64,000 bases of DNA from Straminergon stramineum (GCA_963920665.1 OY987264.1:33026906-33090905); one strand, 5' to 3'; shown: positions 1 through 13,050, counted from the first letter of the stretch. Notes: a model not told the origin generated them from the letters alone. Numbers and translations: made by a program.

Positions 1-3000
1 ATTGGTGAAGAGGAATCATACAAGTGAGGATTGGATACTAGTTATGTGAGTACTGCGGATCAACCGATCACTCACAGGGCACAACATAGCCATGTTGGTG
101 CTCTCAGAGCCTTGCAGTCCCCAGCAATCCAATTAAGGTGGACCTGCCCAATTCCGTCCGCATCCTAATTCCATCACTCTATAATTGGCCTCAATTCCAT
201 CCATTTAAGCAATTATATATGTCCAAAAATTAGTCAAATCTACTCCAGATTTTGACAAAATCAGAGAATTAATGTCATTTAGGGTATCATGTCACTCCTT
301 TATTGGTCAATTTCCAAATACTAAAAGATACATGAAATGGCGGATTTAGGTTGTTTTTAGGACATTTATGACTCTAGTCTATAAATGGTTTTGTCATTTC
401 AGGGCAGACCACTTCAGAAATTTTATAGAAATTACAATTTTGATCAGAAAATTATAATTCTACTTGGGTTCAACTCATGAAACAAGCACACATCTATGAA
501 AAATATTTGACCTTCTTGAAAATGGCCCCAACATAGTCAGATTGCAAATCAGGGTGGTAATAGGTTTGTCTACCTTAGTTCTCTGACCTTAAGTTTCAAT
601 CAACGCAGAAGTCTCTCTAATTCGTTACCATTTGTAGGTATATTTATTTTCTTAGGGGAGAATAATAGTGCAGTTCTCACAATAATAGTTCTTTGACGTA
701 CTGCAGGCCGGGCTGCAGGCGCACTAGCTTCAAGATCGAGTGTCTCGCACAGCCGGCCTTCTGGTCCAGTAGAAGCATTCTGCAGGTGGAGGGGAAGACA
801 AGGTACACTTAACTTTACTGATTAATGGTTATCTTCGGCATGCAATGGGAAGTAGTGTCCTGTGCTCGATCAGTCCTGCACTGAGTCCACCCAAGCTGAC
901 GACATCAGAGCACGAGAAGCTAGTAGCATAGGAAGCTCCTTGGGCTACTCTATGGTGAGGAAGGCACCGTCCTCGATCATGATCGAAGTTTTGGTACAAC
1001 TGAAGCGTTCTTAGGCTGTGCAAGCCTGTGTTCATCGCTGAAGGAGTCAGATTCTTGGGGTCGATCTCTTAGTGATCAGATGATGCTTACTCCGTAGTGG
1101 AGAGAATTTATTCCAATAGGATCAGGATTGGCCCAATTAACTTTCTGGAGTGCATGTGTACCAGATGGACTCTTGCACGTTGAATGGTCGATGAAATAAA
1201 AAAGCTTTCATTGTTTCTGGTCCTGTTCTTAAGAAAGAATATATGCGGTGTTTTGCACATGATAACCTAGTGCTAGCTTTTCAACATTTGGTTGTGTCGA
1301 CATTGCTGGGTCCGTGGGGAAGAGGAAAATTAACAATGCCGAAAGACACGAAATGGACGAAATAGTGCTGAATGAATGAAGGAAGTGAATGGTGAGGACA
1401 ACTTCAGTTCTTCTGATAGAGTTTATTGAAATCTCTTGTCCAGGGTGGAGCAGACGAATGAATTGAATTGCAGACGGAGAATGTCAATCCACTTCTGCTC
1501 ACTCAGGCTCACAGGAAAAATGAGAAATGAGTTTCAGTCTCCATCTTATGAGGCCTTGTAGAACACTTGACATAATTGTGAAGCACAAGAGCAGTAAGTT
1601 GAAACAGGGAAGGTTTTTTTTTTCTTTTTTCTTTCCCGAGAAGAATTTGAATTTTTACAGTTGAAACCAAGAAATTATGAAGAATTTTACTGAAGGCAGT
1701 GGGTTGTTCTTTCAACTTAAAGTTATTTTCTTCATGGAACTCAACTGATGTTGATGCCATTTATCAATAGATTTTTATCTCGAAGAACTTTAAAGAATCT
1801 TATCATATTACAGAAATAAACAGGTTACTGTAACCCCTACTTGATCCATTGTGAAATGGTCAAACTTTCTATCTAAGTTAAATTTAGCCTTTTAAATTGT
1901 GTTTAAACAACAATCTTGTATTTTTATTACTTGAAAGTGTGAATTTTACATCACTTTGAAAATTTTCAATTTTGTTCGTGAAAAGTTGTAATTGTTATCA
2001 TTTTTGTTGCAAAAACTGAACATAAATGAGTGAAAATAGCAAAAACAATTCAAATTTTTGAAAATTTTCTCAAAAGGTACAAATAGAAATGGAAATTAGT
2101 GTGAAAATTTTTCATTTGGTTGTTTTATTTTTTACACCCCAAAATAGCCACAACAAAGACCTAGAAGTCAAATTTGACTATCAAACCAAATTTGTCCTTT
2201 TATTTAATTGATGTGTAAAATTTTGATATTTTTTGCTAATTTAAAAATGAATTTCCTATTTATTATGCATTTTTTTCAATAAATTTGATGGAAAAATCAA
2301 ATTATTGTAATTTTTAAAGCTAAAGGTGGAAATAAAATTATATCAATTATAATATATATTAGAATAATCTGAGATTTTTACCAGAAATAAAGGGTAGAAT
2401 TTGAAACATAACTTTATAATTCAAATCTAAAATATATTTTAAGAAAAAGAATATGATTGAAAAACACACCATATTGTATTATTTAGATTTTAACACATGG
2501 AGCTTTCAATTGCAATAACTCTTTCAATTTTTGACATTTCTCAAAATTTTAAAATGGAGTACTAAGGAACAAAACTTGTTGAGTTACATTTTCTTAGTTG
2601 AAATCAAATTCGAAAAATCGTTATTTTAAAAGTTGCAATCGATGTTGACCAAGGCACATCGACTTCTTAGATGTTTGGACCTTTAGGGGTTAAGTAGATG
2701 GTTATCAATGTAGAATATTGTTGGCAATAGATGAAGTTACTTGTAGTTTGCATTAGAGGCATGCCTTGACTCTGGGTCAACTAGAAATGAGGAGAAAAGC
2801 TCAAATTTTGGAGCATTTAAAATAAATTTGACCATATTTTTCAACTTAAAGGTGATTTTAGTCAACATCCAATTACATCTTGAGAAAGTTAAATTTGATA
2901 ATCTTTTAGAAGGACAATTTGTTATTTGTGAAGACTTTTGTGATAGTCTATGCCATCCTAGAATGTGACCTCAAATCCCAATTTGTTTTTTGGGCTACAA

Positions 3001-4400
3001 ATTGAATTGGACACCACCAAACTAGTAAATGTGACATCCAATAGGGGGTTGCTCCATTAGGGGGGATTTGAGGCCTCAACATGCCTCCGAGTTCCTAGGC
3101 TGCGGGGAACGCAGGAACTGCGGCATTGCTGTAGTCTAACGTGGCCAACATTGTGCCATGTCAAAAAAAATAAAAATAAAAAAATAAAAATTTCAACTCA
3201 TTTTTGCATATCAAAACTAAATTTTTTTTTAATAAATTTTGGTATTTATTTGACTTACAACAACCAGCCGTTCTCGGACAGCATAGGGAACAAGTGGGGA
3301 ACAACCCTGAAACAGGCATGTAGAGGCCCCAGATTTCCTCTAATGTTTATAAAAATGAAGTGAAAATCTTTTATTTAAGGTGTAAAGTAATAATGAATAT
3401 GTTGCTTTAAATCTTGATTCTTTGAAAATTAGATTGCATAAAGTATCATATAAGAAAGTACACTTGATGAAATCATGTAATAAGAAACAGTGCAAGTGCA
3501 TTTTACTATCAGATGTCATCTAAAATTCATCCAAGACAATTCTCTAATCAAATCTCCACTACCTCAATTAGTACTTTGGTTATGCTTCGATGCAATCTCT
3601 TATCAACATAAATGTACCGAAAAAATGATTACTCTCAAAAAACAGTATTAAGTTATGATCTATAGATCAACTAGTATACCAATTGATATTTTTCAATAAT
3701 ACTTGAAACCAAAAATTGACTATTCCTACTTAAATCAATTGTATATTGAATATATGTGGTTTTCACATGAATTTTTTCCCTCCAAGTTCAAAATGTTAAG
3801 TTCTAATCTCAGTGATTTTTGAAGGTTTTTATTTTTATTTTTTATTCAAGTCTTTTTTTAAGGATCATTCTTTGAACTAAAAAATTATTTTCTAACCCCA
3901 AACTTATCAATATCCTTCAATTATAAAATATTTGCAAAACAAAATCTTCAGAATATATATTGTGCAAATGTTAAAGAACTAACACAAGAATCTCAAAAAA
4001 ATTGATGGATGAAAAAATGCATTTTTGTATGCATGGGATGTGTTTGCGTTCATCCATTGTTCGAAATTTGAATGCCTAGTTCTTTAGGAATGAAAGGACA
4101 ACGTTAATGTGGTTGTTGATCAACCAATTGGAATTTCAATTAGTCACCTATAAAGTCCATTTTGAATGGATCTTTTTGAAATTTTGACACAATGTGCACT
4201 TGAATAAGCTTCATGAAAATATACATTTTTTCGATTGGATCACACATTAGAAGAAATTTGGGCCTAGAAAGAGACCTCTAGAATGACCTTGATTGGGACC
4301 TTAATTGGATAAAATGTGTATTTTTCAACAAAAGAATGATATTTTTCCCCTATTTCCACCCATTTTTGACATCATCATGTTTATAAAATTGCATGCTTTT
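1..4400. other. Intergenic, no gene recognised
   Basis: No open frame here matches a family I know. Positions 690-1100 are less AT-rich than the rest and contain a 68-codon minus-strand frame, and 1509-1760 holds an 83-codon minus-strand frame beginning MASTSVEFHEE. Neither has a recognisable motif or a convincing splice context, so I do not call them genes. From about 1,800 onward the DNA is strongly AT-rich and resembles decayed transposon. A lone outward copy of the TTAA-type element end (CTTTAGGGGTTAA) lies at about 2681-2693. Confidence 0.6.
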
Positions 4401-4407
4401 TATTGGA

Positions 4408-5056
4408 CAATGGGACATTAGGAACTTCTTGTCATTTGAGTCTTTAGCACTATGAATGAATTCTTTATTTTAACCCTTAAAGGACATAGCAAAACCCATG
4501 GGAAAGTCAAATCCTTAATTTTAATAATAGTTCTTGATTTTAAATGTTTTTAAAACTAACTAAGAAAATGTTGTTCCAATAATCTACTTTTTAATACTTT
4601 AAAAAAAAATTAATTTTTAATTTTTCAATTTTGTAAAACTTTGAGCTTTAAGAGTATATCAATTACACCATGATGTTTGTCACCATTATTTCCATTTTTT
4701 ATAAAAAAATTCACATGATTTTAACCATTTTTGTAATTACTATGATTTTTACAAAAAAAGACCTTAAAAATCATATAAAATTCAATTTGATGTTTTTAAT
4801 TATGAAAAAGTGAGATTAAATTTTAGACATATATTCCTACATGTGAAAAGTATTAAATTTTTGAAATGGGTGTTTTAATGTAGAAATCTAATGAAGTTTG
4901 GCATGAAATGTCCTTTAAGGGTTAAAAAGATCATGGGCACTTGATGCTCATGATGTTTGTATTGTACAATGAAATGCCTTGTATTTGCCAATAAGACATT
5001 AGGTACTTTTTGTCATTCAAGTCTTTGGTACTATTAGTGAATTCTTTATTTTGACA
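4408..5056 (+). repeat. 60-bp direct duplication flanking a TIR element
   Basis: About 60 bp beginning GACATTAGGAACTT at 4408-4468 recur with ~85% identity at about 5000-5056 (GACATTAGGTACTT). Both copies end in GAATTCTTTATTTT. In the first copy this end runs directly into the TTAA terminus of the element at 4470-4925. In the second copy it continues as GACAAG, so the second copy looks like a paralogous unoccupied site. Confidence 0.55.
4470..4925. mobile_element. Short TIR element with TTAA ends (456 bp)
   Basis: The segment begins TTAACCCTTAAAGGACAT and ends with the exact reverse complement, an 18-bp perfect terminal inverted repeat. It has no coding capacity and is AT-rich, so it is a MITE-like non-autonomous element. 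The same terminus recurs in inward-facing pairs elsewhere in the window (10945-11547, 15034-15741, 36861-37300). Because each copy is bounded by TTAA, the target duplication could be TTAA (piggyBac-like) or a 3-bp TTA/TAA (PIF/Harbinger-like). The sequence alone does not decide. Confidence 0.7.
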
Positions 5057-6068
5057 AGTTCATGTGTACTTGTTGAAATTCATACAAGGTAGCGATACAA
5101 TTATGTACCATGGGGGCTAATTAATTTATAAACTACCTATTGGGCCAATTTCAATTCAATTTGTCTTACACAATTAACACTCAATTCTTATACAATCCCA
5201 ATGAATCCTTCCAAATTTTAGTTTCAAAAAAGAAAAATTCCATTTTTGGTGAATTTTTAAAGTCAAATTTCATAGTTTTACATAATATTTTATTGAAAAC
5301 AATTGATGATGAAGTTTTTTAATGGGATTGTAGAGATGTGCAAGGAACATCCATACATGCATCTTTCGAATTAAAAAATATCCCATTAAGTAACAAAAAT
5401 TTGATCTTTGAAGAATTTAATGTGAGGTGTTGTGTGACCAAACTTTGTGAAATAGATATCTTTATATTTTAAATAGATTTTGCTATTTGACCACCATACA
5501 ACAACTAATTTTGTACATTTAAGCACAATGGTTCAATTACTTGGCCAAAATCTAATTACAATAAAAAGATATATATTTTTCAAAATTAGGATCGCCATTG
5601 TCAATCCAACATTGAAATCGTTGTAGAAGGAATTGTGAAACTTTTTTGGAGATGCTTGGTGAAGGAAAGATGTGTATATGGATGTCTTCACAATCAAATT
5701 TAAAAATTCATTATCAATGTTTTTCGATGAATTATCATGTAAAACCATAAAAATGAAATGAAAAAATTCACCCAAAATGGGGTTTTGGTTTTTTGAAACT
5801 AAAATTTGGTATATTTGATTGTGATTCCATAAGAGTTGAATGTTAATTATATAAGATAAAAAATTCCAATTCTATTATATATTATGCAAAATTCTTTGAA
5901 TGGCACAATAGATAGTTTGTAATGATTAAACCTCACTATATATATTTTTGTATTTAGGCTATCATCAGTAGCCTTCAATAAATAGCTTTGCATGTCAATT
6001 CTTGAGGGGCTCTTTAATGGTTCAAAAGTTTTGTAATGCAATCAATTTTTCTAATAATTTGTTATCAA
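4926..6068. other. AT-rich intergenic DNA
   Basis: Apart from the duplicated segment at 5000-5056, I see only AT-rich sequence. Short open frames occur on both strands without codon structure or family motifs. Nothing supports a gene. Confidence 0.6.
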
Positions 6069-6093
6069 GGTGGTTGCAAGAAACACCTATCTT

Positions 6094-6258
6094 CACTATA
6101 ACAAAACATGGTAAAAAAACCCCATAGTCAAAATCGACTACCGTTCTTTTTGCCACGTTTTTGTACAGGCCCACTACGTGTGCATGCACAAAAATGTGGC
6201 AAAAAGAATTGTAGTTGATTTTGACTATAGATTTTTTTTACCATGTTTTGTTATAGTG
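6094..6258. mobile_element. CACTA-type hairpin MITE (165 bp)
   Basis: The element starts CACTATAACAAAACATGGT and ends ACCATGTTTTGTTATAGTG, a perfect 19-bp terminal inverted repeat. The complementarity continues inward with few mismatches almost to the centre (about 6175), so nearly the whole element can fold into one hairpin. CACTA at the tip is the hallmark of the CACTA (En/Spm) superfamily. The flanking triplets are CTT and CCT, so a clean 3-bp target duplication is not preserved. It sits directly after a GGTTGCAAGAAACACCTAT sequence, the terminus of another TIR family, so it seems inserted into an older element. Confidence 0.8.
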
Positions 6259-6453
6259 CCTCTTTTGCATCACAATTTGCATGATGATATGTATTCTGGC
6301 CATAACTTCTATGTTTTGACTCTAAATGACTCAAGATTTATAGATAACGTACTCATGACTATTACATGAGATTTTGGATTTTTACTAACAAACTCCAATA
6401 AAATTGAAAATTGAAAATTTTAAAATAATCTCTTTAATAAAGTGCGAATAAAA

Positions 6454-6645
6454 AAAATTATGCACATAAGCAAGTAAATGGAAATTTCATGAAATTAAAT
6501 ATTTTTTTGTTTATAATTTTTTTCATAATTAAAAATAAAGTTAAGATAAGAAGAATTCCTAAAATTATGCACATAAGCAAGTAAATGGAAGTTTCATGAA
6601 AATAAATATTTTGTTGTCTATAATTTTTTTAATTATGAAAAAATT
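6454..6645 (+). repeat. Tandem duplication, ~107-bp period
   Basis: AAAATTATGCACATAAGCAAG followed by GTAAATGGAA begins near 6454 and again at 6561. About 85 bp stay clearly alignable in each unit, including TTTCATGAAA and ATAAATATT. It is non-coding and AT-rich, probably an internal duplication in decayed transposon DNA. Confidence 0.65.
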
Positions 6646-7479
6646 AGTAAAATAATAAGAAATTTGGTTTTTATTTTAGCTTAATGATGATTTTCGTCAA
6701 ACAATTATATCTTGAGAAAATTAAATTCAATAATCTTTTTCTACTTTGATTCAAAACAAGGGTAATTTGAACACATGTGCAAGAAAGATTTGCTAATTTT
6801 GAAGACTTATAAGTGTAATAGTATACATAATCCTACAAGGTAATTTCAAATTCCAAATTGTAGATCCCAATTTGTATTTAAAAAATTGTACATAACACTG
6901 CATTAGAAGAGATTTGGCCAAATAGAAGGCCGTTTTAGGCTTGTTCCTCATTGTTGTTCCCCAACAATGAGGACATGGCTAACAACAGTCAACCGTCATA
7001 ATTTTTTTAAACTAAAAAGAATGGTCTTAAAATCAAAAGAAAAGTACGATTTTTTTTAAAAATTTTAAAAATGACATGGCCGCCTCCTGACCACATCATC
7101 ACGTTGCAATGGTGCAATTCACCAAGTTCTCTATTGCTAGGAACTTGCAACCTTCTATTTGTCCAAATCTCTTCTAATGTCAAACTAACAAATGTGAAAT
7201 CTAATTAGGGGTTGTTTATATAAATTTAAATAAAATAAGAAAATGTTACTTAAGATGTAAAATAGTGATTAATACCTTGTCTATAAATCTTGATTCTTTT
7301 GGAATTAAATAGCATAAATTTATCTCAAAAAAAAACAATTGACTAAATTGTATAATAATACAAGTTATCTTACAATCATTTGTCATCTAAATTTGTACAA
7401 GACATTTCTCTAATGAAATATTCATTACCTCAATTGGTACTTCAATTATGCTTCAATGCAATCTCTTACCAATGTAAAT

Positions 7480-8729
7480 GGTTGATTTTAAGAAACACTT
7501 TTCCTATTTTTTGTCCCCTTGGTCTCGAATAGGTGTTTTTTTGTTCATAACCTTTGCATCATATGTCTATTTTATATGGAGTATTAAATTAGAAATCAAG
7601 GTACATGTGATAGTTGTAGATATAGAATAATTTTTTGAATATCTAAAAAATGATTTTACTATTTTTAAATAGACCCTAATTGGATGTCTACTTTGGCCAT
7701 TTGGGAGGTTTTAGTACTATTTTTGACTCAAAATTGAGAATTTGAAGCTTAAAATTGGGGTACAAGTACTTCTACTAAAGTTACTCAAGCCCATGAAGAG
7801 ATTTTTAAAAAATAGTAAATTATTTACCTTCTATATGTGCTCAAAGTACAGTACCTTTGCATATATGTAGAGAACACAATTTTTTTCCCAAAGATGAAAA
7901 TGGTTGAGAAGAAGAATCTTCAAGTTAGGAAAAAAAAATTCAATTTTTTTATTTTGAATTTTTTCAGTATTTAAGAAAATATCAAACATTAAAGTGTCCA
8001 TTTTCTAATTTTTAAAGTATTTTTCATTGTACTTTTTTGTGCATAACTTTTAGAGATAAATTTTTCTAGGTCTGAATTTTTAAAAACATGACATTTTCAA
8101 TAATTTAAAATTATCCATATTTTATTTTATTTTTAAAAAATTCTTCCAAAAGTCACAATCTGTACCTTTAGTTAAGCTGTTTGTTTTGTTTTGTTTGTTT
8201 GTTACGTTGAGATCTCATTGATTGTGCGTCTTTTGGGTTGCACTCTTAGTATTGTCAGAAATCCCCTCAGCGAGGAGGGGTGCATGGGCTTTGTTTCGTG
8301 TTGTTTGGACCTAAGATGTAAAAGTTACTGACTTTTGAAGTTTTTATGAATAAAAAAAATTAGAAAAATATTTTTACTTTTAGTTTGACTGTGGCAATGA
8401 CACAAGATACACTAATACTCACTAAAATATCTGAAGTTGGGCTGTTTGTTTGTTTTATTTGTTATAGTGAGATTTCCTAGACCATGCATCTTCTGGTTGT
8501 GCTTTTCGTATCATCATAAAGTTCTTTACAAGAAGGGGTGCATGGACTTTGTTTCATGGCATTTGGACTTACGGTGTAAAAGTTATTGAACTTCAAAGTT
8601 TTTTGTATCAAAAAATTAAAAAAGTTACTTTTATTTTTCTTTTAATTGTGACAACAGCACAAGGCACACTAGTACTCACCAAAGTAGGCTATTTTGAGCC
8701 CAAAACGTAGGTGTTTCTTGCAATGATCC
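7480..8729. mobile_element. TIR element of the GCAAGAAACACT family (~1.25 kb)
   Basis: The left end (GGTTGATTTTAAGAAACACT) is an inverted, diverged match to the right end (GTGTTTCTTGCAATGATCC). The first ~80 bp, including TTGTCCCCTTGG and GAATAGGTG, align with the reverse complement of the right end of the element at 22993-23721, which supports both as one family. The interior has no coding capacity and contains a tandem duplication (8165-8695). I infer a non-autonomous DNA transposon. The superfamily is not assignable by eye. Confidence 0.55.
8165..8695 (+). repeat. Tandem duplication, ~270-bp unit
   Basis: Two diverged copies of about 260 bp follow each other. Each begins with GCTGTTTGTTTTGT-like sequence, continues through a GGAGGGGTGCATGG/GAAGGGGTGCATGG segment, and ends in an ACACTAATACTCAC/ACACTAGTACTCAC segment. 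They lie inside the TIR element at 7480-8729. Identity looks near 75-80%. Confidence 0.65.
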
Positions 8730-8983
8730 AAATGTACCTAAAAATGAATCCTTTGCCAACTACCTCCACTCACATTCTCTTCTACTTCTAGAAATGCCAA
8801 AGTACTCCTACTAAGACATCAAGACATTTGCAATGCCAAACACAAAGGGAAGTAGAGGTTATCAAATGAGAGAAAAAAGGTTCATTGGTAGGAGACAAGA
8901 TCTTTTTTTGAGAGAAATTTGCTCAAAAACACTGACTAAACGTTCTTGAATTTGGGGGACATGTGGGCTTTCTATAGTGGGGT

Positions 8984-9004
8984 GATTGCAAGAAACACTT
9001 GCTA
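8984..9004 (+). repeat. Isolated terminus of the GCAAGAAACACT family
   Basis: GGGTGATTGCAAGAAACACT is identical to the left terminus of the element at 22993, and both are preceded by ATAG-like sequence. I found no convincing partner terminus downstream, so the element is decayed or extends through the AT-rich DNA up to about 10.2 kb. Confidence 0.5.
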
Positions 9005-10744
9005 GTTTGGTTGCATTTTGATTTTGGTACGCTATAACTTTTGAATTTTGAATCCAATTCCAAAACCAAAAAACCTGTTTCTAGATCTCTTGCTTTTTAT
9101 TGTATCCCTTATTTTTCAGAGTTTTTTTAAATCATTTTATATTTAAAAGTCAATTTTGTTAAATTGTCACACATTGATATTTAGTTTTTTTCAAACTATT
9201 GAGTGGTTTAAATTAGTGATTTTCAGCTGAAATTTCTGTGGTATATTCCTCTAGTAGGCATACATGTTTCTATCAAAGGGAATCTAAAAATTCATTATTT
9301 TATATCCTCCACATTCGTGCAAATAGGCCTTCCTTGCATGCACAATTCTAAACATTAGAGATAGTTTTGAACTCATTTTTTTGCTCAAATCTCATCATCT
9401 TGAAGTCCTCCCAAATGACCATTTTTTCATCTTGTTGAAATGTTTTTTTTTTTCTATTTTGTACAAATTAAAACGTTAAAGTATATGTTTTCTTTGCCAA
9501 AATTCTATGTCCCAAAGTATGTCCTACAAGGAACATGGAGCCCACTTTGGGCTTTTTGAAAACTTAGGATGTCTCTATTGACTTTATAATTTGGAATTTT
9601 TGTATGAATTTTTTTATATAGGATGGATGCTATTCATCACAATCTATGTGTGAAGCTTTATTTGTTTCATGTCATTTGGATAAATATTGCAAATGTTAGA
9701 AGTATTTTTTTATTTCAATGTTAAAATTGGTAGAAAAAAAGATATTCCAAGAAAATATGAATTATTCTTTTGAAATTGTATAGATTTTTACCTACTCAAA
9801 ACCATTCAATTTTAAATAATGAAGTAGAGGTTATGAGGAGTTTCATTTTGTGGCCAATGAAGGTAGAAAAAAACATATAAAGTTGTCTTTTGCTCTTGAT
9901 TTTGAAAGTTTTCTAATAAAAATAAAAATAAAAGAGAAGAATTGTTTAATAGAACATTTTTGCCATTAAGATCAAGAATTTTCAATTTCTTGTAAAAGTT
10001 ATTAGTAGATTAGTTTTTTCACTACCTTCTACTTTATAGTTTTTTAAAGATAATTATGAAAGTATTTTTGGTGAATCTTTCTAAGATATTTCTTCAAACC
10101 ATTTTCCTATATATTTACTAAAATACAAAAGTTATAGGCTTGATATATGTTTTTTTCCTAAAAATGTTGAAAAACAATTGTTCATCTTTTTGAAGGGTTA
10201 GAAAAGCCAAAATTTGAAATTTAAGCACATTGAACTTGCAATCTGTGGGGATATTCATTCTAAAATTTTGGGACAATGTACCGAAACTAGTTAACTAAAG
10301 GATCCTGTAGTTGGATTTACTAAAATATAAATATTGATGATCTTTACCTTGCTTTGGAGACAAGTATTTTGAAGCAATTTTGGGCCTCATAATCTATTGG
10401 TCCTTTAAGGGTTAAGGTAAATAAATCTAAAACCAACCCCTAAATAGTTTGTATGGTGTATAATGCATAATTTGGATGCACTATCAACATGGGATTTGTA
10501 GAATAGGTTCTTTACCAGTTGTACCTTTGTTGCATATAGTATGGCCACTTTTGTGGCAAAATTTTATTAACCCTATAAGAATGTTGTAGATTGAAAGGTC
10601 CAATTGATGATTTCATTGTTAATTGTAGAAACAAAGAATACATCTATTAGTCCAATAGTCAGAGTATTTGGGTGTCCACCTTGATCATGGGGAGTTGTGT
10701 CCTTCCAAGCTTCACCTTGTCACTATGTAGTGACCTCAAAGTGT
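9005..10744. other. AT-rich intergenic DNA with one element end
   Basis: No gene. The only structured signal is GGTCCTTTAAGGGTTAA ending near 10415, an outward copy of the TTAA-family terminus, preceded by sequence like the other right ends. No matching left end is visible close by. Confidence 0.5.
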
Positions 10745-10917
10745 CCAATGGATGACATAGAATCTTTGTATGTAAGACAAAAGTGCCAATGTTCATCCTT
10801 GGAATTTCATGTGAAAAGGGGAGACCCTACATAGTAGTTTGACCTCCAATGAATGCTCTTGGATTTTTTTAAAGGTGATTTCCACATTGACCAAACCAAC
10901 ATCCAGGGTTAAATGTT
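10745..10917 (+). repeat. Terminal module of a TTAA-type element, copy 1
   Basis: This segment (CCAATGGATGACATAGAATC, then CATAGTAGTTTGACCTCCAA, then CCAGGGTTAA) aligns with 54855-55035 and 55070-55275. All three have the order: GATGACA-(t/g)AGAATC, a GTGAAAA-GGGAGG-like stretch, a TAGTAGTTTGAC motif, then an end resembling CATCCTTTAAGGGTTAA. I read it as the right-hand end of a second subfamily of the TTAA elements. Confidence 0.5.
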
Positions 10918-10944
10918 GGAGAGAAAATCCTGAAACATCCCAAT

Positions 10945-11547
10945 TTAACCCCTAAAGGACCATAAGGCCACCACATGGCTTCGGCAACTACATTTGTAGA
11001 AAATTTGGAATGTGAACCTCATCAATAGTCCGTGACCAACAAAGAGACCCTAGATGATTTTTTTGGCTGAATTCATTAGTACAATCCGATCGAGAAATAA
11101 TTGAGTGAGCGATTTTCTATGAATTTTTAGAGAATAGGAAAAGTACACTGGGCTATCACTTCACAAGCTCATATCTTTTTTTCCACACCTCAAAATTATT
11201 TGAAAAAAATTGCACATCTAAATCATGATGATATGTACTTGTGGGGAAAAAATCAGAGTTTTTGGATCACTTTTGAGCATTCGGATTTCAACATTTCAAT
11301 TTCAGCACATGTACACAGTTCTGCAGAATTGGAAATCTTTCATCACTTTTGTCAACGGTGGCATTTTCTCAAAAATTGTGCGATTTTGCTGATCTTTTTT
11401 TCATAGGAAAGCTACATAAGTCTTCTTTCATTTCAACGGTGGTGATCATCAAAATCATATTACACATTTGAGAAATTATGCTTGTTCCAAGAACTAGTCA
11501 AGAAAACAAGAGCTTTGGTCAAACACCCCCAGTCCTTTAGGGGTTAA
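10945..11547. mobile_element. TTAA-type TIR element (603 bp)
   Basis: Starts TTAACCCCTAAAGGAC and ends GTCCTTTAGGGGTTAA, a 16-bp perfect terminal inverted repeat with TTAA at both extremities. The longest open frame inside is a 68-codon plus-strand run without motifs. Same family as the element at 4470-4925, with CCCC in place of CCCT in the terminus. Confidence 0.7.
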
Positions 11548-11733
11548 CGTAGTCCAAAAATCACGAGTAACGTTCATTGACAAGCCGGCAGACCACACTG
11601 ATACCTCTGCCTAGACAGTGGATTTCAAGCGATTTTCTTCACATCTAACTATATTATTGATTCAAGGCATCTACCAGGTCCCATTTAAGATCTATGACCT
11701 GCAAGATTGTAACCTCACTTCCACCTCGTTTTA

Positions 11734-11769
11734 CTCTCTCTCTCTCTCTCTCTCTCCCTCTCTCTCTCT
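11734..11769 (+). repeat. (CT)n microsatellite
   Basis: About 36 bp of CT dinucleotides with one CCC interruption. Such tracts are common in plant 5' leaders and promoters, but no gene start is recognisable next to it. Confidence 0.9.
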
Positions 11770-12935
11770 AGTCCAGAACAGGTGTGAAACAATTTCGGGT
11801 TATGAGCACCTGTGACAAACACCACATGAATACACAAGGACTAAAGTTTCTGAAAATACCATCCTGACAAGGGATGAAGCTGGTGGTACCTAAATTACTG
11901 GACTGACATTACAAAGTGACGGTGGTCTGAACCATGTAAGTCAGGGAGTATGTCTTGGGAAAGGAAGAAAAACTTTTTTTAAACGGACCCAGGAAAAATT
12001 AATGTGCAAGTTCAAGTTAGCAGCTAATTAAACACCTGCACTACAGGACCACAAGAAGAAATGACCAGGTGCCGCCATATTGAGGGAAATGGCATCTACA
12101 TAAAAAATAGCCAGACTCAAAGTGGCGCCTCTTTTGCTACATTTCTTGTGTATGAGTGTATGAGAGCCATGCTCTGGGGGAACTAGTGTGAAAACCAGAG
12201 TAGAAGCGTGAAGGAGCTGGAACCACTTCAGTTCACGATAGTACAAGCTGGTGCAGAGGTGCACTAGGAATATCGACATGGGTGAAAAGGTTGGACAGAG
12301 AGGAATGGAGGGCAAAACGTTTTCCTACTAACGGATCAAATTAGCTTGTGATTGTGATACGGATAACAACTGGTTTTTGTGCTAAAGACACCTTGCATAC
12401 GTCATGATTCTAACTATGTGTTTTGGATCGTGGCATGGGTGCAGGTGAGGCACGGACCCTCAATTGCTAGCTTTATGCAGATCCAGACAGGAAGGAATTT
12501 TCTCAAGGACATGACAAAAGTTTGGTGATCAATCAAATTTTCGTTCAATATGTTGTTAGGAGGTTTGCGTGGTCTGAAAGGCTTGCTGTCATAATTGTTA
12601 TGCATGAGAAACTTTTTACCCAAAGCAAGAATGCTTGAATTGCAACATAGAAGATATCAGTTATGGTAGAATAGAATGTTAGAAGTCTATTCTAGCAAGT
12701 CCAGCACGAGGGTCGAAATTCAAGGGAGGTATTCCCGAAAGACCAATCAGTGCATTCCAGTAACTTGGGGAATCTTGCTACAGTGTCACTCCTAGGAACC
12801 CATACAAGCCGTTTAAAACACACATAGTGATATGTTATTTTAAACAAGTTTCTTGTGCAATGCTTGAGAAATGTCAAAAGGTAAAGGTGTTTTCAGAAAT
12901 GAATAGAAACTACCCGGAAGGGGTGATGAATAATC

Positions 12936-13050
12936 TTCTCTCTCGCTCTCGCTCTCGCTCTCGCTCTCGCTCTCGCTCTCGCTCTCGCTCTCGCTCTCGC
13001 TCTCGCTCCCGCTCCCGCTCCCTCCCTCCCTCCTTCCCTCCCTCCCTCCT
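12936..13050 (+). repeat. (CTCGCT)n microsatellite passing into CCCGCT/CCCTCC
   Basis: Roughly 75 bp of a CTCGCT hexamer decays into CCCGCT and then (CCCT)n. Its translations (Ser-Arg, Arg-Ala or Glu-Ser dipeptides, depending on frame and strand) are by-products of the repeat and not evidence of a protein. Confidence 0.95.
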
